Source: JAXLYX01 sp046351215
Lineage (GTDB): Bacteria > Myxococcota_A > Polyangia > Polyangiales > Houyiibacteriaceae
Direction: 5' to 3'
Length of the DNA: 64,000 nucleotides
NCBI GenBank assembly: GCA_046351215.1
Contig: JAXLYX010000023.1
Span: 1-64,000, forward strand
The notes beneath the pieces are model-generated. The model saw nothing but the letters and a program-made list of their open reading frames with translations, was not told where the DNA came from and made no database searches. Of this stretch, positions 16,670 to 24,481 are shown piece after piece. Within the stretch, counting starts at the first letter, position 1. The number at the start of each line of letters is the position of its first letter. Both the position numbers and the translations under genes were made by a program.

Positions 16670-17590
16670 TCACGGCCCGAGCCGGAGCGTGTCGTACCAC
16701 GCGACCCTCTCGCCGCCGGGCGCGTTGTCTTCCACCGGGCCCGTGATCGCCCGCATTCCGAGGTCGAGGATGACTTCGAGCGCGATGCCGGGCGCGTTCT
16801 CGGGAACGATCACGTAGAACGACTTGAATCCCTGCGAATCTCCACCGAGGAGCGTCGCGTACGCATACAGGCATTCGTCGTTCGTCTCGTCGTTCGCCAG
16901 CGTGAAGACCTGGTAGCGAGACGGCGGGAACTGCTCGAGCGGATGCTCGCGCGCGGGGGTGACCGTGCAGCGCTTGCTGGTGAGCGCGGAGTATTCGGCG
17001 CTCAAGCGCTCGGCGATGTCTCCGCTCGAGTCCGACAGACGTCGGATGCGAGCACCACCCACGAGCTCACGGTGGTCTTCCTGGATCGAGGTCGGCACGA
17101 AGAGCAGGACACCGTCGCCGTCCTCGACGAGCTGGAGCCCGTCGGGGCTCGACGCATACCGGAAGGAGAACGTGCCGCTGGGCGCCCGGTACTCCGTCGT
17201 CGTCGCCCTCGAAGCAAAGCGTTCGTAGGACGCGCGGGCTGCTCGTTTCCGGTCGAGCTCTTCGAGCAGGTCGAACGCCAACGCCCCGAGCCCGACCACC
17301 GCGGGAGCGAGGAGCAGGGCGTTCATCGTCGCCACGAGGCGTGGCGATCCGGTGCCGTTCCGGAACAGCACGAGAGCCGGAAGCAGCACCATGAGGTAGA
17401 CGGCGAAGAGGGCGTAGAACGCGATGAACGCGAGCCCCTGCGCCATGCCCGCGCCGGCCGCGTCCCCGTGCACGCCGACCGATCGGAAATACACCAGGTT
17501 CGCCCACAGCACGCTCCCGATCGCGAACGCGATCCCGAAGAGCGGTGTGTATCGGTAGAGCAGCTTCAGGCGGTGGAGCACGAACCGCAT
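16670..17590 (-). CDS. Membrane protein with three predicted helices, unknown function
   Basis: 306 residues. Three hydrophobic segments lie in the first 120 residues (PLFGIAFAIGSVLWANLVYF; FIAFYALFAVYLMVLLPALV; LLLAPAVVGLGALAFDLL). They are followed by a 190-residue soluble domain with beta character (GTFSFRYASSPDGLQLVEDG, DECLYAYATLLGGD). The ATG at 17590 precedes a typical short basic N-terminus. No family is recognised. Its end lies in the convergent gap with repeat 7; repeat 8 lies upstream. Confidence 0.6.
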   Translation of the reverse strand: MRFVLHRLKLLYRYTPLFGIAFAIGSVLWANLVYFRSVGVHGDAAGAGMAQGLAFIAFYALFAVYLMVLLPALVLFRNGTGSPRLVATMNALLLAPAVVGLGALAFDLLEELDRKRAARASYERFASRATTTEYRAPSGTFSFRYASSPDGLQLVEDGDGVLLFVPTSIQEDHRELVGGARIRRLSDSSGDIAERLSAEYSALTSKRCTVTPAREHPLEQFPPSRYQVFTLANDETNDECLYAYATLLGGDSQGFKSFYVIVPENAPGIALEVILDLGMRAITGPVEDNAPGGERVAWYDTLRLGP

Positions 17591-17709
17591 TACACACGAA
17601 GTCTCGCCGCGAGTCCCGCATGAACGCGACCTCGGAGACGGGGTCGACAGGGGCGCGGAGGCAGGCAGCATGAACCCTTCCGGCCACCTCGAGCGGATTC
17701 GACGTGAAC

Positions 17710-17838
17710 GTCCGATTCGGCGTACGGTCGGGCGTTCCCGGACGGCGGACCAGGGCGTCGCACGCCGAAGTGGTTCTACGTCAAACCATCTTGGTCGGGT
17801 GGGGGGGCGTTCACGTTGCCCAAGACCTCGACGGCTCC
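17710..17838 (+). repeat. Family-1 intergenic repeat, copy 8
   Basis: Near full length; its right edge TTGCCCAAGACCTCGACGGC matches copy 4. Immediately beyond it the sequence is a polX coding fragment in the opposite direction, so the repeat marks a rearrangement border. Confidence 0.85.
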
Positions 17839-18033
17839 TGGGATCTTCCCCGCGAGATCGTCGCCGATGCCGGGCAGCTCCCTGAGGTCCTCTCCCTTCG
17901 CGAGGCCCCCGCGGACGTTCTTGCCGAGGCTCGAGACCATGCGCGAGGCGTTGCGGTAGGCGCGCACGCGGAAGGGGCTCTCGCCGGCCAGCGCGAGGAG
18001 ATCGGCGATGCGGTCGACGTCGTGGATGGGCAT
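17839..18033 (-). pseudogene. polX: DNA polymerase X N-terminal fragment
   Basis: About 65 codons from the ATG at 18033 match the helix-hairpin-helix N-terminus of bacterial family-X DNA polymerases: HDVDRIADLLALAGESPFRV, RAYRNASRMV, and LRELPGIGDDLAGKI, the DNA-binding hairpin. A full PolX is about 570 residues. Here the gene stops being PolX exactly where repeat copy 8 begins, and the rest is absent. The fragment cannot polymerise. Confidence 0.75.
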
Positions 18034-18163
18034 GGGCTGTCGGGGGCGACGCGGTCGAGCTACGCACGGGGCGCGGGACGGGAGGGTGGGGGGCGTCGGG
18101 ACCGTCTCGGTTTCGACTGCCGGATCCGAGACCTCGTGCGATATTCCGCCGCCGGAGGTCTGC

Positions 18164-18796
18164 ATGTCGTTCGTTGCGCGCTTCTTCGTTCTCGTCACCG
18201 TCGCGACCGTCGCATCCTGCTCCACGAGCGAGCCCAAGTGGAGCCAGGGCGCAGTCGCCGAATGCGTCAACCGCTGCGTCACGCCCGCGGACTGCGTATT
18301 CGGGGGAGACGCGAGCCACGACGCGAACAACTTCGAGTGTGTCTCGGGCGTGTGTCACTACCTCGGCTGTGTGAGCGATACGGAGTGCTCGTCGGTGGGT
18401 GGCGACGGCGTGTGTGCCCCCACCCCGTACCTCGGCTACCCGACCTGCACGAAGCGCTGCTCGACGTCGAACGACTGTTCGTTCGGCTCCCTCGCCTACG
18501 ACGCCGACAACTTCGAATGCGTGAGCGGCGCCTGCCTGTACATCGGCTGTCATGACGACAACGAGTGCAACAACGGGGTCCCCGGAGCCTCCGCCTGCCT
18601 GGAGTTCGCGACCGGGATCCCGCGCCAGTGCGTCGGCTACTGCGAAACGGAGGCGGATTGCGTCCTTCCGGACGCCAAGCCCGCGTGGAACGCGGACAAC
18701 TACCGCTGCGTCCAGAATCGATGCCAGTACCTCGGCTGCGACAGCGACATCGAGTGCCAGGCGTCCATCGGGAATTCGATCTGCAAGCAGCCGTGA
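18164..18796 (+). CDS. Cys-rich repeat lipoprotein
   Basis: 210 residues. The ATG at 18164 follows GGAGG at 18154-18158. The signal ends in a lipobox-like VATVASC. The mature protein has four copies of a 45-residue Cys-rich repeat (C..DC.FG then NNFECVSG, then YLGC.SD.EC), the last diverged. Such repeats are common in myxobacterial surface lipoproteins and are presumably disulfide-bonded. Role unknown. The gene lies in the cassette-like region between a polX fragment and a VCBS-type fragment. Confidence 0.7.
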   Translation: MSFVARFFVLVTVATVASCSTSEPKWSQGAVAECVNRCVTPADCVFGGDASHDANNFECVSGVCHYLGCVSDTECSSVGGDGVCAPTPYLGYPTCTKRCSTSNDCSFGSLAYDADNFECVSGACLYIGCHDDNECNNGVPGASACLEFATGIPRQCVGYCETEADCVLPDAKPAWNADNYRCVQNRCQYLGCDSDIECQASIGNSICKQP

Positions 18797-18837
18797 GCCG
18801 TCCGACTCGGCTTCGAGGGGCGCGGGCTCGCCCGTGC

Positions 18838-19036
18838 TGAGCGCCGCGCCCTTCGGCACGGCGAGCGTGGGCAGCCCCGACCCATCGACGGGTGTGGTCA
18901 CGGGCACGGTCAGCGCCAGCGACGCCGACGGGGCTCCGTCGAGCTACCAGGGGCCCTCGACCACGGCCGAGGCACGCTCGCCATCGCTTCCGACGGCAGC
19001 TTCATCTTCACACCGACGAGCGCTGCGTGGCACGGG
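18838..19036 (+). pseudogene. VCBS/cadherin-like repeat fragment
   Basis: One frame reads TGVVTGTVSASDADGAPSSYQ and, after a one-base shift, DHGRGTLAIASDGSFIFTPT, which together make one VCBS-type adhesin repeat. There is no start codon, one frameshift, and it stops at the border of the family-2 repeat at 19037. It is a decayed piece of a large adhesin gene. Confidence 0.55.
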
Positions 19037-19083
19037 ACCGCGGGGTCTTGACCCGTCTGCCGCTCGGGGAGAACGTCAGGCGC
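19037..19083 (+). repeat. Family-2 hairpin repeat, copy 2
   Basis: GGGGTCTTGACCCGT gives a shorter 5-bp stem, followed by the shared CTGCCGCTCGGGGAGAACGTC. It ends just before the GTG start of the gene at 19087. Confidence 0.7.
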
Positions 19084-19086
19084 ACC

Positions 19087-19509
19087 GTGACTCAGTTCCT
19101 TCTCGCACTCGCAACGCACCGACCGACCATCGAGGACTTCTCTGTGGACAGCGTTCGCGGTGTGACGTTTCTCGAGGACGCAGCGCGAAGGATCTTCGGC
19201 GCGGAGCGCAACGTATGGGTCGTCCGACCGAGGGGCGGCGAGATGGATTCCGTGGTCGATGACGCCTACATCGGTTTCCGCCACGGCGCTCCGTTCGAGG
19301 CCACGCGACTGGCGGCAGTCCTTCGCTCTCTCACCGCCCTCGCGGACGAATTCGCCCTGTTCTATGGGAACGATTGCGACGCGTTGCCGTTCGAGGACGA
19401 CGTTCTCGGAGTCGTCGAGAATGAACTGGCCGACCCTCATGGTGCTCCGGAGATCTACGTCCGCTGGGCAGCGCCTCATGCTCGCCCCGAGCGGGCGTGC
19501 GGGTCTTGA
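19087..19509 (+). CDS. Small orphan protein bounded by family-2 repeats
   Basis: 140 residues from a GTG at 19087, cytoplasmic and acidic (VWVVRPRGGEMDSVVDDAYI, LFYGNDCDALPFEDDVLGVV). No family is recognised; size and composition resemble immunity-type proteins. It lies precisely between two family-2 repeats, and its last eight codons and stop lie inside the hairpin of the downstream copy. The natural end of the protein may therefore have been replaced by repeat sequence. Confidence 0.5.
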   Translation: MTQFLLALATHRPTIEDFSVDSVRGVTFLEDAARRIFGAERNVWVVRPRGGEMDSVVDDAYIGFRHGAPFEATRLAAVLRSLTALADEFALFYGNDCDALPFEDDVLGVVENELADPHGAPEIYVRWAAPHARPERACGS

Positions 19510-19533
19510 CCCGCCCGCCGCTCGGGGAGAACG
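19485..19533 (+). repeat. Family-2 hairpin repeat, copy 3 (long inverted repeat)
   Basis: Outer arms CCCCGAGCGG (19485-19494) and CCGCTCGGGG (19518-19527) are perfect complements. Inside them GCGGGTC (19499-19505) pairs with GACCCGC (19508-19514). The nested hairpin of about 43 nt could act as a terminator or as a structured recombination site; there is no T run. The stop codon of the upstream gene lies inside it. Confidence 0.75.
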
Positions 19534-19624
19534 CTGGCCTGATGCCCATGCTGTTCTGTCCCTTCCGCGGCAGCGAAAAGTGTTCGAATAGTCTCCTAGA
19601 GAGCTCTTTTCATTGGATGTCCAA

Positions 19625-20173
19625 ATGGATTGGGAAAAGCTGACGGATGACGTGGTCGCGGCAACGACCGCCGCGTTCCATTCATTGATGTCCGAAAAGT
19701 CGGGAGAGCACTTCTATGCGTTTGCTCTCTATACCGACGAGTACGCCGAAACGATCTCGCCGTCCGCGAACAGCCTGGAACGGTACGAGGCGAAATTGCG
19801 CGATGCGGGCGATCCGTACGCGGCTAGCTACAAATGGGCCACGGCGGAGTGGGCCTACGAGGCCTGGCGTTCAGAGTTGTTCGCGGGAATCTATCGAGAG
19901 CTGCAGAAGCACCGGAAGACCTTGTCGGGGTCCGAAGCGGACTTCGCGTCTTACAAGAATTCGGTTCACGAATGCATGATCGCCGCGCTCGAGCGGATGG
20001 ACGAGAATGGCTTCTTTTCGAATCGGCGAGAAGAGGTCACGATTTTCATATCCTCTTCCTGTGACGATGAAGCCTTCGATATGGAGAACGAATCAGCGAA
20101 ACGCCTGAATCCAGAGCAAATCTATTTGCCGTTCCTGAAGAGATACGAGGACGTCGACGCGGGCCAGTCTTGA
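19625..20173 (+). CDS. DUF4303-family protein, immunity-like
   Basis: 182 residues. HFYAFALYTDEYAETISPSA, SYKWATAEWAYEAW and REEVTIFISSSCDDEAFDME follow the DUF4303 pattern, a family often found beside polymorphic-toxin and SUKH-type genes. The base composition is clearly lower in GC than the neighbours (runs such as AAAAGTGTTCGAATAG upstream), which suggests recent transfer. The ATG at 19625 is chosen; a TTG at 19613 is possible. It has no toxin partner. The family-1 repeat starts 9 bp after its stop. Confidence 0.65.
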   Translation: MDWEKLTDDVVAATTAAFHSLMSEKSGEHFYAFALYTDEYAETISPSANSLERYEAKLRDAGDPYAASYKWATAEWAYEAWRSELFAGIYRELQKHRKTLSGSEADFASYKNSVHECMIAALERMDENGFFSNRREEVTIFISSSCDDEAFDMENESAKRLNPEQIYLPFLKRYEDVDAGQS

Positions 20174-20181
20174 TCGGTGCG

Positions 20182-20273
20182 GCTCCGATCGGCGGACCCG
20201 GCCGTAGCTCTCCGAAGTGATTCCACGTCGAACCATCCCGGCCGCCTGAGAGGCGCTCACGTCACCCAAGACC
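20182..20273 (+). repeat. Family-1 intergenic repeat, copy 9 (shortened)
   Basis: Last copy in the window. It lacks the TACGGTCGGGC block but keeps GCTCCGATCGGCGGACCCGGCCGTAGCTC, CACGTCGAACCATC, GGCGCTCACGT and CACCCAAGACC. It lies in a convergent gap before the RIO kinase gene. Confidence 0.75.
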
Positions 20274-20337
20274 GAGCAGCGAGGCGACGCCGGCCAGTAG
20301 CTAATTCTCGAGCCGACGGAGGCGGTCGTCCCCCGCG

Positions 20338-21420
20338 TCAGCGGCCCCCAGGAACCGTGGCGGCCGACCGCCGACGCCGCCACCGCGGCTTGCGCCGGCT
20401 GGGCTGCGCACCCGGGGACGCATCGGCGCGAGCCGCATCGGGCCGCGGCGCATCCGTCTTCGCCGGTGGACGACCTCTGCCGGAGGGCGCGTGCTGGGGA
20501 CCGGCGGGAGTCTCCTTGTGGCCCTGCGGCGGCCGTGCGCGCGGGCCGCTCGGGGCCGGTTTCGCGCTGCCCGGCATCGGCTTGCCGGTCGCCTGGCGCC
20601 GCCGGCGCTCGTCGCGCTCGGCCTCCGCGATCAGCGCGAGCACGTCGTCGGTCAGCGCGAGCGCGTTGTTCGGCCGGAAGCGCCCCGTGAGCTTGGTGTC
20701 GGGAGCGAGCTCTCCGCACTCGTAGAGCTGCCACATCTCCTGTGCGTAGGGAGGTGCCTTGCGTCCCGGGACGAATCGGCCGAGGAAGCGATGGAGGTTG
20801 TCCACGTCGCGAAGCAGGAGCGAGCGAGCGTTGCGATTGCTCGAGGCGTTCACCGCCTGGGGGAAATCGATGAGGACGGGGCCATCGACTCCCATGAGGA
20901 TGTTGAAGTCCGAGAGATCGCCGTGCACGACGCCCGCCGCGAGCATCGCGACCACCTCCGCGAGCACGCGCTCGTAGACCTCGGTCGCGCTCGCGCGGTC
21001 GAAGGACAGCTCGCCGAGGCGCGGCGCGGGGTTGCCGTGGGCGTCCACCACGAGCTCCATGATCAGGACGCCGTCGACGAAGTGGTAGGGCACCGGCACC
21101 CGCACTCCGGCCGCGCGCAATCGGTAGATCGTCTCCACCTCGGCGGAGCGCCAGGCGGCCTCGTCCTGCTCGCGGCCGTGGCGCGTGCGCTTGGCCATGG
21201 CGCGCTGGTCGCGACTGTTCCGCACGGTGCGGCCCTCGGCGTATTCGGCCCGTTGGCGGAAGCTGCGCTGCCCGGCCTCCTTGTACACCTTCGCGACGCG
21301 GAGCTCCCCTTCCGACCGGACCAGATACACCTGGGCTTCCTTGCCGCTCATCAGCGGGCGGAGGACTTGCTCGACGATGCCTTCGTCGACCAGGGACACG
21401 AGAGAGGCTGGAGTCTGCAT
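20338..21420 (-). CDS. RIO-type serine protein kinase
   Basis: 360 residues. A RIO1-like atypical kinase domain spans residues 20-260: GKEAQVYLV with the P-loop-like segment, a conserved Lys in RVAKVYK, the catalytic loop VVHGDLSDFNIL and the metal-binding IDFPQAV. The C-terminal 100 residues are a basic, Pro/Ala/Arg-rich tail of low complexity. Bacterial homologues are annotated PA4780-type RIO kinases; substrates are unknown. The ATG at 21420 gives the standard N-terminus. It is a conserved chromosomal gene that marks the right limit of the repeat array. Confidence 0.85.
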   Translation of the reverse strand: MQTPASLVSLVDEGIVEQVLRPLMSGKEAQVYLVRSEGELRVAKVYKEAGQRSFRQRAEYAEGRTVRNSRDQRAMAKRTRHGREQDEAAWRSAEVETIYRLRAAGVRVPVPYHFVDGVLIMELVVDAHGNPAPRLGELSFDRASATEVYERVLAEVVAMLAAGVVHGDLSDFNILMGVDGPVLIDFPQAVNASSNRNARSLLLRDVDNLHRFLGRFVPGRKAPPYAQEMWQLYECGELAPDTKLTGRFRPNNALALTDDVLALIAEAERDERRRRQATGKPMPGSAKPAPSGPRARPPQGHKETPAGPQHAPSGRGRPPAKTDAPRPDAARADASPGAQPSRRKPRWRRRRSAATVPGGR

Positions 21421-21693
21421 GGGGTCGTTCGGAGCACGGGGGGGGCGGATGCGGATGCCCTCCCGTCCCGGGGGCGACCTCTTGGCACATTCCTCCGGTC
21501 GACGCAGGCAGGACCGCCCCGTGCTCTCCCAGGCTCGGGACGAGATTCTGTCGGATTTCCACCCTTGGGCTGGTGCCAAGGTGAGCAACCGTGCGTATCC
21601 AACCCCCATGCGGCGCACTGGCCGCCTCTTGAGTGGCGCGCGGACCCCCACGCGAGGCCACGACGAGCAGCACGGGGGGCCCGAGGTATTCCG

Positions 21694-24276
21694 ATGCGCT
21701 TCCTTCCGATGGTGAGACCGACCTCGTGCGTTCGCGGGTACGCGGCGACGCTCTTCGCCCTGGGCCTCTTCCTGGGCGGCTGCGGCGACGACTCCGCGAC
21801 GGGCCTGTGTGCCCCGGGTAGCGCGGGCGTGGCCTGTGTCCCGTGCGAAGCCGGCACGTACTGCGCCGGGGGAACCGAGCCCGGCGTGCCCTGTGCCGCC
21901 GGGACCTGGGACGACGACGCGGACGCGGCCACCGCCTGCGTCGACTGGAGCACGTGCGCCGCGGGCACGCACTGGACCGCGGCGGGCAGCGCCACCACGG
22001 ACCGCACCTGCGCGGCCTGCGCGAGCGGGACGTTCAGCACGGCCGCGAACGCGGCCCAGTGCACGGCCCTCACGACCTGCGATCCGGGTCAGTACGTCGT
22101 CACCGCGGGCACGGCGAGCAGCGACCGCGTCTGCGGCGGCTGCGCGAGCGGCAGCTTCTCGTCGGCGGCGAATGCGTCGAGCTGCACCCCGTGGACCGAT
22201 TGCGCGCCCGGTGAGTACGTGATGTCGCAGGGCACGGCGACCGCCGATCGCGTCTGCGCCGCCTGCGCGTCCGGCACGTTCAGCAGCGCCCCCAATTCCG
22301 GCACCTGCGTCGCCGTGGGCACCTGCGCTGCGGGAACCTACGAGACGACCCCGGCGACCGGCACGAGCGACGCCGTCTGCACCGCGTGCGATGCGGGCAC
22401 GTACTGCCCGGGCGGCACGACGGCACCGGTCGCGTGCGGCTCGGGCACCTGGGACGACGATCGGAGCGCGGCGAGCCCGTGCGTCGCCCTCACCGACTGC
22501 GTCGCGGGCACCCACGTGAGCGTCCAGGGAACCGCGACGACCGATCGCGTCTGCGCGGCCTGCACGAGCGGGACGTTCACCGCGGTGGCGAACCTCGCGA
22601 CCTGCGCGGATTGGCAGGATTGCAGCGCGGGCTCCTACGTCACGCAGTCGCCGAGCGCGAGCCAGGATCGGACGTGCGCGGCCTGCCCGTCGAATACCTT
22701 CAGCGCGACGACCAACGCAGCGCAGTGCTCGGCTCTCACGACCTGTCCCGCGGGCCAGTACGTCGCGACGAGCGCGACGACGGTGAACGATCGCGCCTGC
22801 GCCGCGTGCGCCACCGGCACCTACAGCACGCAGCCCAACTCGCCGAGCTGCGCGGACGCGGGAACGTGTCCGGCCGGAACCGTGCAGACCGCCGCGGCCA
22901 CGTCCACCTCGGACGTCGTCTGCCAGGCGTGCTCGGCGGGCGAGTACTGCGCCGGTGGCACGACACCGGCCGTGCCGTGCGCATATGGAACCTGGGATGC
23001 CGATGGAAGCCCGGCGAGCGCCTGCGTCGCCTGGACCGTCTGTCAGGCGGGCTCGCACGTCTCCGCGGACGGCACGGCGACGACCGACCGGGGCTGCACC
23101 GCGTGCGACAGCGGCACCTTCACCGCCTCGGCCAACCAGTCCTCGTGCGCGACGTGGACGGTCTGCGTGCCCGGTCAGGAGGTCACGCGGACTCCGAGCG
23201 CGACCCAGGACCGCCTGTGCGCGGCCTGCACGGGAAGCACCTACAGCACGACCGACAACGCGGCGAGCTGCGCGAGCTGGTCGAGCTGCAGCGCCGGCAC
23301 CTACGTCTCCACCGCCGGCACGCCGACGAACGATCGGGCGTGCACCGACTGCTCGTCCGGCACGTTCAGCTCGCAACCGAACTCGGCGCAGTGCACGAAC
23401 GCGTCGACGTGCCAGCCGGGCTACGTCCAGACGACGCCCGCGACCTCGACGTCGGACGCGGTCTGCGCGGCCTGCAGCGCGGGGCAGTACTGCGCGGGCG
23501 GCACCACCCCGGCCGTGGACTGCGGCAACGGCACCTGGGACGACGACCAGAGCGCGGCGAGCCCGTGCGTGAGCTGGAGGACGTGCGCGGCGCCGTACCA
23601 GTACATGACGGCCGCCGGCAGCGCGACGTCCGATCGGACGTGCGGCACCTGCGCGACCGACAAGGTCACGGTGGTCAACAACGACCCCGCCTGCAGCGAT
23701 CCCCGCAACTGCAACGAGACGCTCCAGGCGTATCCGACGACCGCGACGGGTCTCCGCTACATCGACCCCGACGGACTCGGCAACCTCCAGCGCTTCCAGG
23801 TCTATTGCGACATGACGACCCTGGGTGGCGGCTGGACGCTGATCTACGACTCGAACGGCCTCGGCTCGAGCGCCATGACGCAGTCGATCCCCGGCACGAC
23901 GATCATCACGTTCGGCTCGGGCCTGTACATCCCCATCCCGCGGGTGTTCGGCCTCTCGAGCATGTCGGCGCAGGTGCTCGTGATGACCGCCAACGATCCG
24001 TCGAGCTACGTCGTCAGCGCCGGATACAGCGCGCCGCTCCAGAACCTCCGCATGGGGCAGAGCCTCAGCGGCGCGCAGCCGTACAGCAGCGCCACGTTCT
24101 CGGGTCCGAACGCTTCGGATCCGACCCTGATGTTCGATGCGAGCTGCACCCCCCAGCCCTGGCCCATCGTCTACCAGGCGTGCGGCAACCCGACCGGCCT
24201 CTTCGTGGACGCCACGCACTCGACGTGGAACGTGGGCACGAACACGCCGGCGGACATCGGGCTCTTCCTCCGCTGA
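21694..24276 (+). CDS. Large Cys-repeat lipoprotein with fibrinogen-like C-terminus
   Basis: 860 residues. The signal ends in a lipobox (GLFLGGC). The body holds about 15 tandem TNFR/GCC2-like modules of 35-45 residues, each with C..CASGTFS, a variable N..C segment and CAAGTY, plus recurring YCAGGTTPAVPC variants. From residue 670 a fibrinogen-like module appears (YPTTATGLRYIDPDG, FQVYCDMTTLGGGWTLIYDS). This is an extracellular, probably disulfide-rich surface protein that may bind carbohydrate or partner cells, inferred from the fold only. The ATG at 21694 is the first in frame with a signal. Confidence 0.75.
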   Translation: MRFLPMVRPTSCVRGYAATLFALGLFLGGCGDDSATGLCAPGSAGVACVPCEAGTYCAGGTEPGVPCAAGTWDDDADAATACVDWSTCAAGTHWTAAGSATTDRTCAACASGTFSTAANAAQCTALTTCDPGQYVVTAGTASSDRVCGGCASGSFSSAANASSCTPWTDCAPGEYVMSQGTATADRVCAACASGTFSSAPNSGTCVAVGTCAAGTYETTPATGTSDAVCTACDAGTYCPGGTTAPVACGSGTWDDDRSAASPCVALTDCVAGTHVSVQGTATTDRVCAACTSGTFTAVANLATCADWQDCSAGSYVTQSPSASQDRTCAACPSNTFSATTNAAQCSALTTCPAGQYVATSATTVNDRACAACATGTYSTQPNSPSCADAGTCPAGTVQTAAATSTSDVVCQACSAGEYCAGGTTPAVPCAYGTWDADGSPASACVAWTVCQAGSHVSADGTATTDRGCTACDSGTFTASANQSSCATWTVCVPGQEVTRTPSATQDRLCAACTGSTYSTTDNAASCASWSSCSAGTYVSTAGTPTNDRACTDCSSGTFSSQPNSAQCTNASTCQPGYVQTTPATSTSDAVCAACSAGQYCAGGTTPAVDCGNGTWDDDQSAASPCVSWRTCAAPYQYMTAAGSATSDRTCGTCATDKVTVVNNDPACSDPRNCNETLQAYPTTATGLRYIDPDGLGNLQRFQVYCDMTTLGGGWTLIYDSNGLGSSAMTQSIPGTTIITFGSGLYIPIPRVFGLSSMSAQVLVMTANDPSSYVVSAGYSAPLQNLRMGQSLSGAQPYSSATFSGPNASDPTLMFDASCTPQPWPIVYQACGNPTGLFVDATHSTWNVGTNTPADIGLFLR

Positions 24277-24481
24277 CGCACCTCGCGGGCCGCCCGCTGC
24301 GTCCGCGGGGGGTCGGTGCTGTAGAGCCGCCCGACGCCGTGTACGGGTGCGTCTTTCGTCTCTCGCGCATGAGTCGTCCTCGTGCGTGTCGAGGAAGCCG
24401 CGGGAGGCTCGCCTTCTGCGTCGAAGCTCCTCGCTTGGCAGGCGAGGCTCGCATTGCCTCCATCCCTGCCGCCACGGTCGA

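Noticed and set aside
6102..20273. Family-1 repeats as classical integron attC sites or as a CRISPR
   Set aside because: No GTTRRRY/RYYYAAC core pair was seen, spacing is kilobases and not tens of bases, and no integrase or cas gene is present. The cassette idea is kept as an open hypothesis only.
6102..20273. Family-1 repeats as protein-coding
   Set aside because: Several copies give similar short peptides in one plus frame, but lengths shift, frames break and none has its own start. Conservation is at the DNA level.
20338..24219. One 1293-codon minus frame covering the RIO kinase and the region opposite the Cys-repeat lipoprotein
   Set aside because: Only the part from 21420 to 20338 is kinase; the rest is the antisense of the Cys-repeat gene and low-complexity Arg/Ala.
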